A stretch of 64,000 nt of DNA from Sulfuricurvum sp. PD_MW2 (GTDB lineage: Bacteria > Campylobacterota > Campylobacteria > Campylobacterales > Sulfurimonadaceae), in contig NZ_NSIU01000004.1 in the NCBI RefSeq assembly GCF_002633015.1, positions 32,937-96,936 on the forward strand. The letters are read 5' to 3'. The notes under the pieces are model-generated. The model ran no database searches, was not told the origin of the DNA, and was given only the letters and a program-made list of their open reading frames with translations. Within the stretch, counting starts at the first letter, position 1. The number at the start of each line of letters is the position of its first letter. A program made the translations under genes and the position numbers. Shown one piece after another: positions 31,801 to 40,973 of this stretch.

Positions 31801-32622
31801 AATAGTTCCTGATTTTGCAAGATCAAATATTCCAGAGTCATGAACTGTACTCATTTTGAATTGATTCCATGAATCTTCAAGACTGGATGTTAAACCGCTC
31901 CAGCTGTTTTCCATCTCTTTACCGGCTGCACCGAAATCGCTGAGTTTACCGATCAAGAAATCATAGACGTCACCTTGTTTGATATGCGTTTTGATTTGTT
32001 CATTGGTAAGTCCGATGTTTTTGGCGACTACTGAGTTCATATCAATATTGCCGCTTAGTACAGATGCCATTTCTTGTGATAACTGATCCATAGGTACTCT
32101 CATAGCCGCTGCAGCTTGAGTCATCAATGTACTATATTTAACAGTTTCCTGAACTGAAAAGCCAAGTTTCATTGAAGGTCCAAGAGCTGCTTGAAATCCT
32201 GCAGTTAATTGTTCAAGAGTGGCTGGAGTTTCCAAGTTAGATTTTCTAAGAAGCTGTACAGCTTCTGCAGAGGCTTTTTGTGCCATCGCAAATTTCTGAG
32301 ATGCATCAATATGTTTACCCATAGAGGTAATGTTTTGAGAGTTGACGGAGATCAGTGAAGCAATACCGATCTTCATTTGTTCAAATTGACCGGTGAGCTC
32401 TATACCTGATTTAACGACCGAAGATATGGCACTGTACCCAATGAATGAAGCAATGAGTGTTTTGACCGATGAAGCCATACGGTCAAGACTGGAGGAAGTA
32501 TTATCAATCTCTTTTGAAGCAGTTTTTGAAACCTTTTCAATGCCATCGATGGAGCTAATGGCTTCTTGTACTGCTTTTACGTCGGCGGTAGTGCTGATTT
32601 TGATTTTAAGTTCATTTGACAT
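28867..32622 (-). CDS. Phage tail tape measure protein
   Basis: 1251 aa; long alpha-helical N-terminal and central regions, Gly/Ala-rich hydrophobic segment (GGAAGALIAGPVGAVIGAALGSLVGGMFG). Confidence 0.88.
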   Translation of the reverse strand: MSNELKIKISTTADVKAVQEAISSIDGIEKVSKTASKEIDNTSSSLDRMASSVKTLIASFIGYSAISSVVKSGIELTGQFEQMKIGIASLISVNSQNITSMGKHIDASQKFAMAQKASAEAVQLLRKSNLETPATLEQLTAGFQAALGPSMKLGFSVQETVKYSTLMTQAAAAMRVPMDQLSQEMASVLSGNIDMNSVVAKNIGLTNEQIKTHIKQGDVYDFLIGKLSDFGAAGKEMENSWSGLTSSLEDSWNQFKMSTVHDSGIFDLAKSGTIELTKLLQNQNGELDNLSHYTKEAVIISGSFYGVTLLGTGIKALKEIDIATKIATVSQISFNTAVAVNPWVIIGASIAAVIGGLYEYKSLTNEIASNNAKTAGSKLFMSDLNTFSGKDTAQQLHDVSLRSKEVYAEEKSIIAELKKRSGFAYQSSKNDDIVDNLRKRKDALHAEQLQLVSYYEKLKNINAPVVDELITNPYQKTDAEKKAEEEAAKKAAIAAENLKQAYLSINKDIAGFTGNEHDKAIASINDQAEKYRKAKVDEVKIAELTSSAMTALYQKEQTEKNKLLIDHYSTIGEEDTAYYIKQMLQVDEMVKQGILSTDEINQYKIDQDRKYFEQKAQVQFQADEQAKEAIKTYNAGLLTANTEYYTAIGDTSSAYYLQEEAKMKRLAETGWYTNAQMLAIKAKDNDTFQKEQWKRDNQFLSGLFDNMNKAMDEQFFNAMNGKFVSFGNWLKDFWSSITQSMTRSLSKSLADSILGTGENSTGGIINLFKSYGGLGSVFGAAVTPAALIGATKDDAGFTTTKGGTVYDANGQVTKQGNDYADVMNAISIASSANTIYGALTGGISSSIAAGFGQAGASLASGMQYVGFSSDAAASAAMGVGDFGMGLSSPWASAGASGAEGAGAMLGGAALGAAGGYVLGSVGDKLLGADTKAGTYGAIGGAAGALIAGPVGAVIGAALGSLVGGMFGSTKVKGSGYYFGSSTEDGSNAQTYVDYKKKSWFSSSSWTTYSPLSDVEKSKIKGLFDTYDYLLVQLGTSKEITLAAGRYAGATFQDQLAKNFITAFTDVQQSSSTFSTIYSYWTDYAKSINQTISQAFATSVGTYVSSTRSFNEWKLGSGTIEQLKFTADYLTKDLAALENQMGVSGITVENYLSKYEEAMKSSFTPETITTWKSLGEAIMAATNANTKYTDSIKALTTYTKPSDMMLSRVGDATSITGRNDGTVLKPMLDTLQRIFRELQNQTTQAQIAAGRV

Positions 32623-32700
32623 ACACTACCTCCATGAAATATTTATTGAGCTATCTCAGGACTGCTGCTATTGCATACGCAGTGCCGTTGATCATAGGTT

Positions 32701-33458
32701 TTATGATTTTTTGGATGATATTCCTGCGTTAAACTCAGCCGCCATTTTTCGGAACAATCCGTATGTATCAATGACATCCAAATTCTCTTGGATACAAAAA
32801 TCTTTTGTAAAATCGTAATTGACCTCCGCCCCGTTCATACTTCCCATAAGAGACAATATAAAACCATAGGCGATAGGTTGCTCATCCGCTGCGAGCCATA
32901 CAATGGCATCAGGTTCGAAGTCCTCTTCTCTGTATCCATCACTGAGCATATGGAAGCTTGATTCGCCTTTTGCCCATTCGCCCGCAAAACGTATGAGGCG
33001 ATCTACTTTTTTTTCTGTAACTCCGCAATCTGCTCACCGATTGCAGAAATAATCTTTTTTGGATCGATATTTTTAGATCGGATCTCACTCATAAATGCCG
33101 CTTTATCCTCACCGTCTAGGGTTAGCTCTAACCGACGCATCAGTGAACTGGAAAGCATTTTTTCCGGATTTGCTTCTTTGATCTTTTTTTGAAGATCGAT
33201 GAGCTCTTTTTTGAGGTCTTTATTCTCCCAAAGCAATTTCGCTTTTTCAATAAATCCGACACATTCGATGAGTGCTTGATTTGTTTCAATATCATTGATG
33301 ATTGATGCTACACGCTGAGCATTTTCATTGACTGCTTCGATAGCTGAAGCAAGCTCATCCATCTCTTTTTGCTGCGTTGAATTAAGCTCATGTAATACGA
33401 GATTAAATCCTACACCGTCGATCATGATTAAAACGGGGTATTTCGTTAGAATTTCCAT
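32701..33458 (-). CDS. Tail assembly chaperone G/GT-like pair: ORF 33003..33458 with -1 frameshift into the frame of 32701..32949
   Basis: 0-frame ends CAG AAA AAA AAG TAG; heptamer A AAA AAG at 33006-33012; the -1 frame is open from the slippery site (VDRLIRFAGEWAKGESSFHMLSDGYREED...) to 32701; immediately upstream of the tape measure gene. Confidence 0.85.
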
Positions 33459-33471
33459 TGTTCACTTCTCC

Positions 33472-34389
33472 TTATTGATGCGTAATTATGAAGTTGGCAT
33501 TAGCAACTCCATCGTTTTGAGCGCGAAATTTACGAGTCAATTTCACACGACCTTTTTCATCTGCTTCACCAAGCTCTAGGGCAAAAGCATGTGGAACTTC
33601 AAGGAGTACTTGATTTCCTGCATCTCCGACTGTTATCAGAATCGCTTTAAGTTGACCGTTACCCATATCAATCCATGATTGCTCATCAGTTCCTTTTGTT
33701 TTGATAGCCACCAAGCTGATTGTTGGATCAAAGTTTGCGATGTAAAATTCGCTCATGCCTGTGGCATAGGTATCTTGAACATCATTACCGACATCAAGTT
33801 CAAATGAATCACAGTTAATAGGTGTTCCGCTGATCGTAATAGCCGAAATCTTTGAAATGATTGGAATAATTCCTGCATTCAATGTGACGGTAGGATTCGG
33901 ATCAGCTTCAGCTTGAGGAGTTGTATATCCGCTTACGGAAAATACTGCTTTTAATGGTTCTCCGACTTTACCGCTAATTTTCATATTGGCAGCTGCACCG
34001 TTCACGGTACGTGAATATCCATCACTGAATACTTTGACTACCCCCGACCCTGAAGATGTAATTCCTCCAGGTTTATAGACCGCTTTTGATCCCGGTGTAA
34101 TAGTTTCATACAGACCGGCAATTTTATAGAGTTCGCATAGCTCAGGAGCAGCACCTAACGTAGCTGAAGCTTTGATAACAGTTGGAATATCAAATGTCAC
34201 TTTTGTATTGTTCGGATCAACATACCCTTTTTTATTTCCTAAAGCACCGGTTCCTACAGCATTGATTTCGCCTGTAGATACTTTTGGACTCAAAAGGACA
34301 AATCCATCCAATTGGACAACATTGACAGCACTTGGAACTGATCCGGACTTTGCCAATAGTGTATTTTTATTCGTTTCCTGTACCGACAT
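33472..34389 (-). CDS. Major tail tube protein candidate
   Basis: 305 aa beta-rich ORF upstream of chaperone and tape measure genes. Confidence 0.6.
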   Translation of the reverse strand: MSVQETNKNTLLAKSGSVPSAVNVVQLDGFVLLSPKVSTGEINAVGTGALGNKKGYVDPNNTKVTFDIPTVIKASATLGAAPELCELYKIAGLYETITPGSKAVYKPGGITSSGSGVVKVFSDGYSRTVNGAAANMKISGKVGEPLKAVFSVSGYTTPQAEADPNPTVTLNAGIIPIISKISAITISGTPINCDSFELDVGNDVQDTYATGMSEFYIANFDPTISLVAIKTKGTDEQSWIDMGNGQLKAILITVGDAGNQVLLEVPHAFALELGEADEKGRVKLTRKFRAQNDGVANANFIITHQ

Positions 34390-34552
34390 CGTTTTTTACC
34401 TCCTCATTTGGAATAGATACTGAAGCTTTTCCTGTTTCGATGAGCTTGTCTGCAATTACAGGATCAACTGTTACGGTACCGCTGTACTCTTTTTTATCGA
34501 TGATGAGCGTTGTTGCTTCATCTATTTCAATATCAACTTTTTTAACCGCCAT
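34367..34552 (-). CDS. Phage small hypothetical protein
   Basis: 61 aa, overlapping tail operon ORF. Confidence 0.5.
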   Translation of the reverse strand: MAVKKVDIEIDEATTLIIDKKEYSGTVTVDPVIADKLIETGKASVSIPNEEVKNDVGTGNE

Positions 34553-34769
34553 GATTTCCTCTTTTTATAAGATGCTTTTTAACAATCTCTGCATCGGACG
34601 ATTCAAGTACGATGGCTTCAAGCAGATCGATCTGCTTTTGTTGGGAGGTAATAATCTCTTTGAGCTGACCGATTTGTGTTTCCTGATTTCGGATCGTTTT
34701 CCAAAGAGGAATGATGATAATTGCCACCATAAATTGGACAAGTGGTAGCCAATCTTTAATCGCTTCCAT
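34542..34769 (-). CDS. Small membrane-anchored coiled-coil phage protein
   Basis: One TM (VQFMVAIIIIPLW) followed by a coiled coil. Confidence 0.5.
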   Translation of the reverse strand: MEAIKDWLPLVQFMVAIIIIPLWKTIRNQETQIGQLKEIITSQQKQIDLLEAIVLESSDAEIVKKHLIKRGNHGG

Positions 34770-35119
34770 TACGACTCCATATCAATTATTTTTACGTTTA
34801 TTCGATAGATAAGAAGACCATTATCCGCTACTGCAATCGGTAGCGTTTGCGTATGTTCTATATCCGTTCTGATCCGACTGATTTCATATAAGGAATGTTC
34901 AATATCCTCAACGACTTGTTTTAATCCCGATTCTCCTGAAATCGAAAATCCGGCGCAAAAAATGGCGAATTCTCGATCTACAATACCCATTGCGGTGCGG
35001 ATACCACCGTCATAAAGGATGAATACACCTGATTCAGATAACTCTGCTTGATCTATCTCAATCAAATCAATTCCATTCAATGCCGATTTGATGAGCGCTT
35101 GAGAAGATGTTATTCCCAT
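34769..35119 (-). CDS. Head-tail connector/Mu gp37-like protein candidate
   Basis: Position and size match the Mu gp36/gp37 region; weak similarity. Confidence 0.45.
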   Translation of the reverse strand: MGITSSQALIKSALNGIDLIEIDQAELSESGVFILYDGGIRTAMGIVDREFAIFCAGFSISGESGLKQVVEDIEHSLYEISRIRTDIEHTQTLPIAVADNGLLIYRINVKIIDMES

Positions 35120-35427
35120 TCGCTTACCCTTTGTCCTATGAAAACCGTTGCGCTAGTAGTAACCAACGGATCAGATGAAGGTGAAGATCGGACTACTTTC
35201 ATAGCTGTATCGAAGATCGTCTTATCTGTTTCGGTCGGTTGGATTTTGGTTGCGAGCTTGAAACGATAGACTCCGATATCGAGCATCGCATACAAAGCAA
35301 CGCTTTTACCCTCAATAATCTCTAACACTTCATTGGCAGCACGTGTGATCGCTTCAGGAGTGATCTGTGCCGGATTGGTTAGATTGAGACGTAACCGTTC
35401 ATCGAGTTTCGATTCAAACTCATTCAT
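35110..35427 (-). CDS. DUF1320-like (Mu gp36-like) protein
   Basis: LDERLRLNLTNPAQITPEAITRAANEVLEIIEGKSVALYAMLDIG..., head-tail connector position. Confidence 0.55.
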   Translation of the reverse strand: MNEFESKLDERLRLNLTNPAQITPEAITRAANEVLEIIEGKSVALYAMLDIGVYRFKLATKIQPTETDKTIFDTAMKVVRSSPSSDPLVTTSATVFIGQRVSEWE

Positions 35428-35430
35428 TTA

Positions 35431-35646
35431 TCAGCCTTGATGTTTTTCTCGAAGTAGTCGAGCTGCTTCACGATTAGTCATCGGTTTTACTTCCGAATCA
35501 ATCACCGGTTCCTCTTCGACTGTCGGTACTTCATCGGATGTTTCAGTCTCAACCGTCGAAAGGTTTTCTTCCGGAGGGGTCGTATCTGTTACCGGTTCCT
35601 CTTCGACTGTCGGTACTTCAGGTTTTGGAGTTTTATTTCTTGCCAT
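35431..35646 (-). CDS. Small acidic phage protein with internal repeat
   Basis: 71 aa with EVPTVEEEPV repeated twice. Confidence 0.55.
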   Translation of the reverse strand: MARNKTPKPEVPTVEEEPVTDTTPPEENLSTVETETSDEVPTVEEEPVIDSEVKPMTNREAARLLREKHQG

Positions 35647-35656
35647 AATTTACTCC

Positions 35657-36538
35657 TTACGCTACGGTTCCGGTAGATTTATGAGCGAGCTGCCATAAAC
35701 CGTATCCGGCATTACAACGGCTATCTACACCGTAACGGAACTTGTCACGCATAAAGACGTTTTCATCGTCTTCTTTATCCATCGCGACGAACTTGATCTC
35801 TTTGTTTTTTTGGAGGATCGTCGGCTTGATCGGACGGCTGTTATCAACGATATACCAAGCATTCGGATCGGTAAGCCAATCAGCTACAAGATATTCCATC
35901 AACCCTTTGGAAGTATTAGACTCTCCATTTGCAAGGAAATCTTTAGTCAAGATGTCGATTGCCACTTGCTCCAGCTCAGGTGGAACGATCAGCAACGTAG
36001 GACGAATACGGAGCGGTTTTCCGGTATCGGTAGTGATACCGCGCATCTCTGCACGTGCTGCAAGCAATGACGCATTAGCCAGTTTCTTATTACTAAGATT
36101 ACTGAATGCAACTCCACCTACATCATGATCAACCGCAAAGAATGCTTTGCCGTCATAACATACGCCATTACTTTCAAGAAGACCGAATGTAAGCTCGTCA
36201 TAATGCTCTACAGCTTCGGATGCCATCATTTGAATACGAGGCTTAACGATACCGAGGTTATCGTAGGTAATATCATCTGCATCCACTTCGATAGTTGCTT
36301 CAAACTTTTTACCGATGATTTGGTACGTATATGCACTCAAATCTTTGAGAACACGATCACCTACCCATTCACGCATACGCGGAAAATCTCCGAGCCATGC
36401 GTAGTCCACCGTTTTTGTGCTGGCAATGACTTCCGTTGCGATTTTGCTTTGATCACCGGATACGGTAGTAAGTTGATCAGTAAAGATTTTTGAAAAACCT
36501 TTATTGATGGCTTGTAAATTGGTACGATTAATAATCAT
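35657..36538 (-). CDS. Mu-like major head subunit (gpT-like)
   Basis: MIINRTNLQAINKGFSKIF..., DFPRMREWVGDRVLKDLSAYTYQIIGKKFEATIEVDADDI; Mu gpT family. Confidence 0.9.
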   Translation of the reverse strand: MIINRTNLQAINKGFSKIFTDQLTTVSGDQSKIATEVIASTKTVDYAWLGDFPRMREWVGDRVLKDLSAYTYQIIGKKFEATIEVDADDITYDNLGIVKPRIQMMASEAVEHYDELTFGLLESNGVCYDGKAFFAVDHDVGGVAFSNLSNKKLANASLLAARAEMRGITTDTGKPLRIRPTLLIVPPELEQVAIDILTKDFLANGESNTSKGLMEYLVADWLTDPNAWYIVDNSRPIKPTILQKNKEIKFVAMDKEDDENVFMRDKFRYGVDSRCNAGYGLWQLAHKSTGTVA

Positions 36539-36540
36539 GG

Positions 36541-37293
36541 TTACTCCTTAATCCCAAGTTGGGCATAAACTGATTTAGTAGCTTCGTCTTCTTCTTGAGC
36601 GTTAGCTTCAACACCGGTGCGACCTGTCAAATGTTTTGTGCTGGTTTTATTCAATTCCAAGAATTGATCCAATGCCGCACCTTCCAACGTCATAGCGAAC
36701 TCTTTCGCATTTGGAAGAAGCTCACCGGCTGCAATACGCGCATCGATGGTTTGGGCTTTTAGTTTTTGGTTAGCTTCTTTAAGCTGCTCGCTCAAAGTAG
36801 CTACTTTTGCATTCAATTCGACATTGGTGTTTTTTGTCGTATTCAACTCTTTTAGGAGTTCCTCTTTTTCCATACTTTCATCCTCATCTTTTTTATTTAA
36901 TGCTGTATTGAGCAGGTTTGGCGTATTGACAAGACCTACACTGTCCAATCCGATTACACGGCGGTTATCGCCCATCACATAGACTGGAGACAAATAACGA
37001 TAAAAACGTTTATCTAGGCATTCAGTACCGAGTTCATTCGGTTCAAGTTCAGCATAGATGCCGTCGGCTCGTTCTTCGAACTTTGTATAATCAAACCATC
37101 CAGCCGCACGCTCGAAGCTGTGATTCTCATCGAGTGGAATATGCAGTCCGTTAGCCATAATTGACGCTATCAGCTCTGCTGCATCAATCACGTACGATCT
37201 GCCATCCAACCCAACGACTTGACCTACCGGAGATACTTTTACTTTATCTCCAGCCTTGTAGTTAAGTTCTAATGGTTTACCTTCGAGTTTCAC
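36541..37293 (-). CDS. Mu-like prohead protease/scaffold (gpI-like)
   Basis: GRSYVIDAAELIASIMANGLHIPLDENHSFERAAGWFDYTKFEERADGIYAELEPNELG; coiled-coil scaffold region at C-terminus. Confidence 0.87.
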   Translation of the reverse strand: MKLEGKPLELNYKAGDKVKVSPVGQVVGLDGRSYVIDAAELIASIMANGLHIPLDENHSFERAAGWFDYTKFEERADGIYAELEPNELGTECLDKRFYRYLSPVYVMGDNRRVIGLDSVGLVNTPNLLNTALNKKDEDESMEKEELLKELNTTKNTNVELNAKVATLSEQLKEANQKLKAQTIDARIAAGELLPNAKEFAMTLEGAALDQFLELNKTSTKHLTGRTGVEANAQEEDEATKSVYAQLGIKE

Positions 37294-37432
37294 AGCTCCT
37301 CCAGTGTTGAATTATTGAAGTCGGCAGTATGGCGCAACCCCTAGAGCAAAATCACTCTATATACAGACAGGTGGAGTGACCGAAATTTTCTTTGGGGGTA
37401 CACTGCGATTTATTCTTTAATAAAGGGACGCG

Positions 37433-37924
37433 ATGGCTCCTAAAATTAGTCGTGAGATTGCGCGAAGTATGTTTGTAGAGGGTTTGGCTGTATCCGATAT
37501 AGCAACGACCTACGGTGTTACTGAAGCGGCGATCTATTATCACAAGAACCAAGATTTAAAAGAGGGGATCGATTGGGAATCTCTCAAGCTCGCTAAAAGC
37601 CGTGATGCTAAAAATATCGATATTAAAGAAAATGAGTTTTTAAATACTCTGATCTCCAGCTTCGAAAAAGATCTCAAAAAACTCGAAGAGATTGAAAACC
37701 CTGCAGAGCGACTAGGTATCCTCTCTGATTATGCTAAAACCTACTACCGTCTCAAAGCCCCTGTTAAAACCGATTGTAAAACCCAAGTCTCTACGGCAAT
37801 TACTCAGACGATTACCGTTGTTGCGAATATCGCTCTTGAGCTAAAACATACCGATGTTGTTAATTTTCTCTCCGAGCACTCTGATCGAATAATTACCGAG
37901 ACTTTCAAACATGTTAAGAAATAA
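37433..37924 (+). CDS. DUF1804-like small-terminase/DNA-binding protein
   Basis: N-terminal HTH (ARSMFVEGLAVSDIATTYGVTEAAIYYHK), next to TerL. Confidence 0.7.
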   Translation: MAPKISREIARSMFVEGLAVSDIATTYGVTEAAIYYHKNQDLKEGIDWESLKLAKSRDAKNIDIKENEFLNTLISSFEKDLKKLEEIENPAERLGILSDYAKTYYRLKAPVKTDCKTQVSTAITQTITVVANIALELKHTDVVNFLSEHSDRIITETFKHVKK

Positions 37925-38013
37925 GCCCCTAGAAGCGTTTTTAACCCCTTTAGGCTATGTCGGTATAGGTTTGGGTGTTATCGTGCGAGTTAAACGGGAG
38001 TTAAACACATTAG

Positions 38014-39552
38014 GTGGCGTTTATGAATGAAGAGATAGAAAAATTAAAATCATATTTAAAAACTCTTCCGGCACTTGCTGATTCAGATCGTAAAAACAGG
38101 ATTGATCGAGCCACGAATGATTACCGTTATTTTGTGCAGACGTACTTTCCGCATCACATTGATTTTCAAACCGAAGAAACCAGTGTATTTCGTAACTTTG
38201 TCTATGATGATCTCCCCGACCTTATAGAGAGATGGAGGCTGATTGAACTTGAAGCCTATCGCGGTGCGGCAAAGACGACCGTAACCACACGTCTTATGAC
38301 CCTATGGGTAATGGTAACGCTTCGCAAACGCTACGGGATTATCATCTCCAGTACCAACGATGTAGTTGTAGAGACGATGGAAACGTTCAAGGCAGAGCTG
38401 GAAGATAATGCGCGGTTGATCGCTGACTTTGATATTCGCATCGGAACTCCGTGGACGGATCATGAGATTGTATTTTATATCGGCGATGAAGCAGTTAAGA
38501 TCAGAGCCTATGGTGCAGGTAAAAAGATCAGGGGTTCCAACTTTTTAGGACGTCGCCCCGATTGGATTGCTATCGATGACATCGAGAACGATGAAAACGT
38601 CGAGAGTAAAAACCAACGAGATAAGCTATACCGATGGTTCGTTAAAGCAATCCTAAAACTTCCATCTCGGAAAAGTAAAACACATACTTTCCTAATTGTT
38701 GGTACTCGCTTACATCATGATTCACTATTAGCCCGCATCTCAAAGCGTGCAGATTGTTTCCATCGCAACTTCCCATTAGTTATTCAGTGGCCATCACGAC
38801 TCGATGAACTTACGAAAGAAAATATATCACTTGATATTGTTGGCGATGCAGTGATCGATGATCCTGATATTGATTTACTAACTGTATTTTTAGACTTTTT
38901 AGAGGATCGGGAAAGCTTTTTCTCTGAAATGCAAAATCAGCCAACTAGTATAGATGGATTAACATTTGGGCAATACACAACGTTTTCAGAATGGCCTCAT
39001 GTTGACTCTTGGAGTATTGGAGTTGATCCCGCCCTTGGTAAAACAAAAGGGGACTACTTCGGATTAGCAGCACTCGGATATGTAAAGGCGGAAAAACGTT
39101 ATTACGCACGGGTACAGGGTTATAAAATCAAACCTGAGAAAATGATCCCGCTAATTATTGAATTGTTTGTCGCATTGCGTGCGGATGGAGTCCCCGTCAA
39201 GATTGCCATAGAGACTCAGCAATTCCAAGAGTTTTTTAAAGATACGATGAAAACAAAATCAGCAGAAATGGGGATACCTTTACCTGTCGTAGAAATAAAT
39301 AACAGAGCCGCCAAAGAACTGCGTATTGACTCATTGTCTCCCTATGTATCTGATGGAACAATACCTATCGATGAGCGAAGTCATTTACTCATCGAAGAGC
39401 TTAATACATATCCAAAACCTCCGCATGATGACTGCTTGGATGCTCTCGAAATGGCGTTTAGGATTGCGTCACGTGCTGCCGGATTAGATATGAAAGCCGT
39501 TGAACGTGTACAAAAAACATTTAGATTAACCCCGAAAGGACGCTTCGAATGA
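38014..39552 (+). CDS. Terminase large subunit (Mu gp28-like)
   Basis: ATPase-like EAYRGAAKTTVTTRLMTLW, DWIAIDDIENDENVES, nuclease-domain DPALGKTKGDYFGLAALG. Confidence 0.88.
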   Translation: MAFMNEEIEKLKSYLKTLPALADSDRKNRIDRATNDYRYFVQTYFPHHIDFQTEETSVFRNFVYDDLPDLIERWRLIELEAYRGAAKTTVTTRLMTLWVMVTLRKRYGIIISSTNDVVVETMETFKAELEDNARLIADFDIRIGTPWTDHEIVFYIGDEAVKIRAYGAGKKIRGSNFLGRRPDWIAIDDIENDENVESKNQRDKLYRWFVKAILKLPSRKSKTHTFLIVGTRLHHDSLLARISKRADCFHRNFPLVIQWPSRLDELTKENISLDIVGDAVIDDPDIDLLTVFLDFLEDRESFFSEMQNQPTSIDGLTFGQYTTFSEWPHVDSWSIGVDPALGKTKGDYFGLAALGYVKAEKRYYARVQGYKIKPEKMIPLIIELFVALRADGVPVKIAIETQQFQEFFKDTMKTKSAEMGIPLPVVEINNRAAKELRIDSLSPYVSDGTIPIDERSHLLIEELNTYPKPPHDDCLDALEMAFRIASRAAGLDMKAVERVQKTFRLTPKGRFE

Positions 39553-40973
39553 AAAAAGATGATAAGGCAAAACAAGCCCCGATTTTCTTGGAGATCGATC
39601 AACAATCTGCTCTCCCAAAGATCAACATAAAAACCGTATTGGCAGCAATAGCGAATGAAGACATTACTGAACTGATCCCAGTCTATACCGCATTTTTAAA
39701 ACGGGATCTTCATCTATCCGCTGAAATGATAAAGCGCAGGGGTCAGATCGTTTCCATTCCATACCTGATCAAGTGTGATGATCCAAAGACTAAAGAGATA
39801 CTTGATGGATATCTTGGCTCTATTGATTTTAGTGCGTTATTGATGGATCTTTCAACGGCGATACCGTATGGCTTCTCATGCATCGATATGGTTTACAGTG
39901 CAGTTGATGGAGTCTTTGCTCCGTATGAGTTCCATCTTATTCATCAACGCTACTTCGAATACGAACGCCGAACACGCTTGCTGACGTTTCGTGAGAGTTC
40001 TATCGTAAAGACCGATCCGAGTGCAAACAGTGATAAGTTCATTCTGCACTATCATAAAAGCGACGGAGGAGAGCTGGTCGATTATGGGATCATGGGGCAG
40101 ATCATCTTTACCGCGCTATTAAAACACGCTACCATCAACGCCAATATGCAGTATTTCGATACGCTTGGAGTTCCTCCGGTTATCGTAAAGATTGATTCCT
40201 CCAGCGACGATGAACTCAAAAGCATTCTCAATCAGGTCATGAGCCTGCGTTCAAACTCAATCGGACTGTTCCCGCAAAACGCGGTTGTCGATCTGCTTGA
40301 AGGTAAAGCCTCTAAAACTGAGTTCCTTGATTTTATTCGCTATTGCGACAGTGTAATGAGCCACTACATCATTGGAGCTACGCTTTCAGGAGGAAAAGAT
40401 CAGACGGGCAGCTTCGCACTTGGAAAGGTTCATGATGAACGTCGTAAAGACATCATGCGCCTTGATGCACGGTTACTTCAAAAACCGATCAATGATCTGC
40501 TCAAACGGATACTTGCACTCAATACACCGACTCCAAAGCCTTTTACTTTTGTATTCGATATCGGAGACGAAACAGATGAGAAGCTGCTCTCTGAGGTGTA
40601 TAAGAACTTATCCGATGCAGGGTATGACATACCACCTGAGCATATCGGAAAAATGTTCTCTATCGAGGGAGTTACGCGTAAATCGGATGCATCTGCCCCA
40701 AAAGCTCAAAACACGAAAGAGAAGAACTCTACCGCTCCAGCACCGTTTCGTATCGAAGATCAAGCCGCTGCCGTTGATACAAAATCTATCGAGCGTAACA
40801 TCAAGGCTCAGATGGAGGGTATTTTAGAGAGTGCTTCGGATTATGAAGAGGCGATTGCTTTGCTGATCGAAGCATTTCCTGATATGAGTTTTGATGATCT
40901 CTCCGGAGAGCTTGGAGAGCTAATTGCCAAAGGTCTTATAATCGGAGCTGCGGAGGTTGCAAGTGGTGGATGA
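39549..40973 (+). CDS. Portal protein, DUF935/Mu gp29-like
   Basis: AAIANEDITELIPVYTAFLKRDLHLSAEMIKRRGQI..., SGGKDQTGSFALGKVHDERR. Confidence 0.87.
   Translation: MKKDDKAKQAPIFLEIDQQSALPKINIKTVLAAIANEDITELIPVYTAFLKRDLHLSAEMIKRRGQIVSIPYLIKCDDPKTKEILDGYLGSIDFSALLMDLSTAIPYGFSCIDMVYSAVDGVFAPYEFHLIHQRYFEYERRTRLLTFRESSIVKTDPSANSDKFILHYHKSDGGELVDYGIMGQIIFTALLKHATINANMQYFDTLGVPPVIVKIDSSSDDELKSILNQVMSLRSNSIGLFPQNAVVDLLEGKASKTEFLDFIRYCDSVMSHYIIGATLSGGKDQTGSFALGKVHDERRKDIMRLDARLLQKPINDLLKRILALNTPTPKPFTFVFDIGDETDEKLLSEVYKNLSDAGYDIPPEHIGKMFSIEGVTRKSDASAPKAQNTKEKNSTAPAPFRIEDQAAAVDTKSIERNIKAQMEGILESASDYEEAIALLIEAFPDMSFDDLSGELGELIAKGLIIGAAEVASGG

Noticed and set aside
37352-37552. 66-aa minus-strand ORF in the divergent late region
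   Set aside because: Overlaps the terS-like gene antisense and the promoter region; no supporting features.
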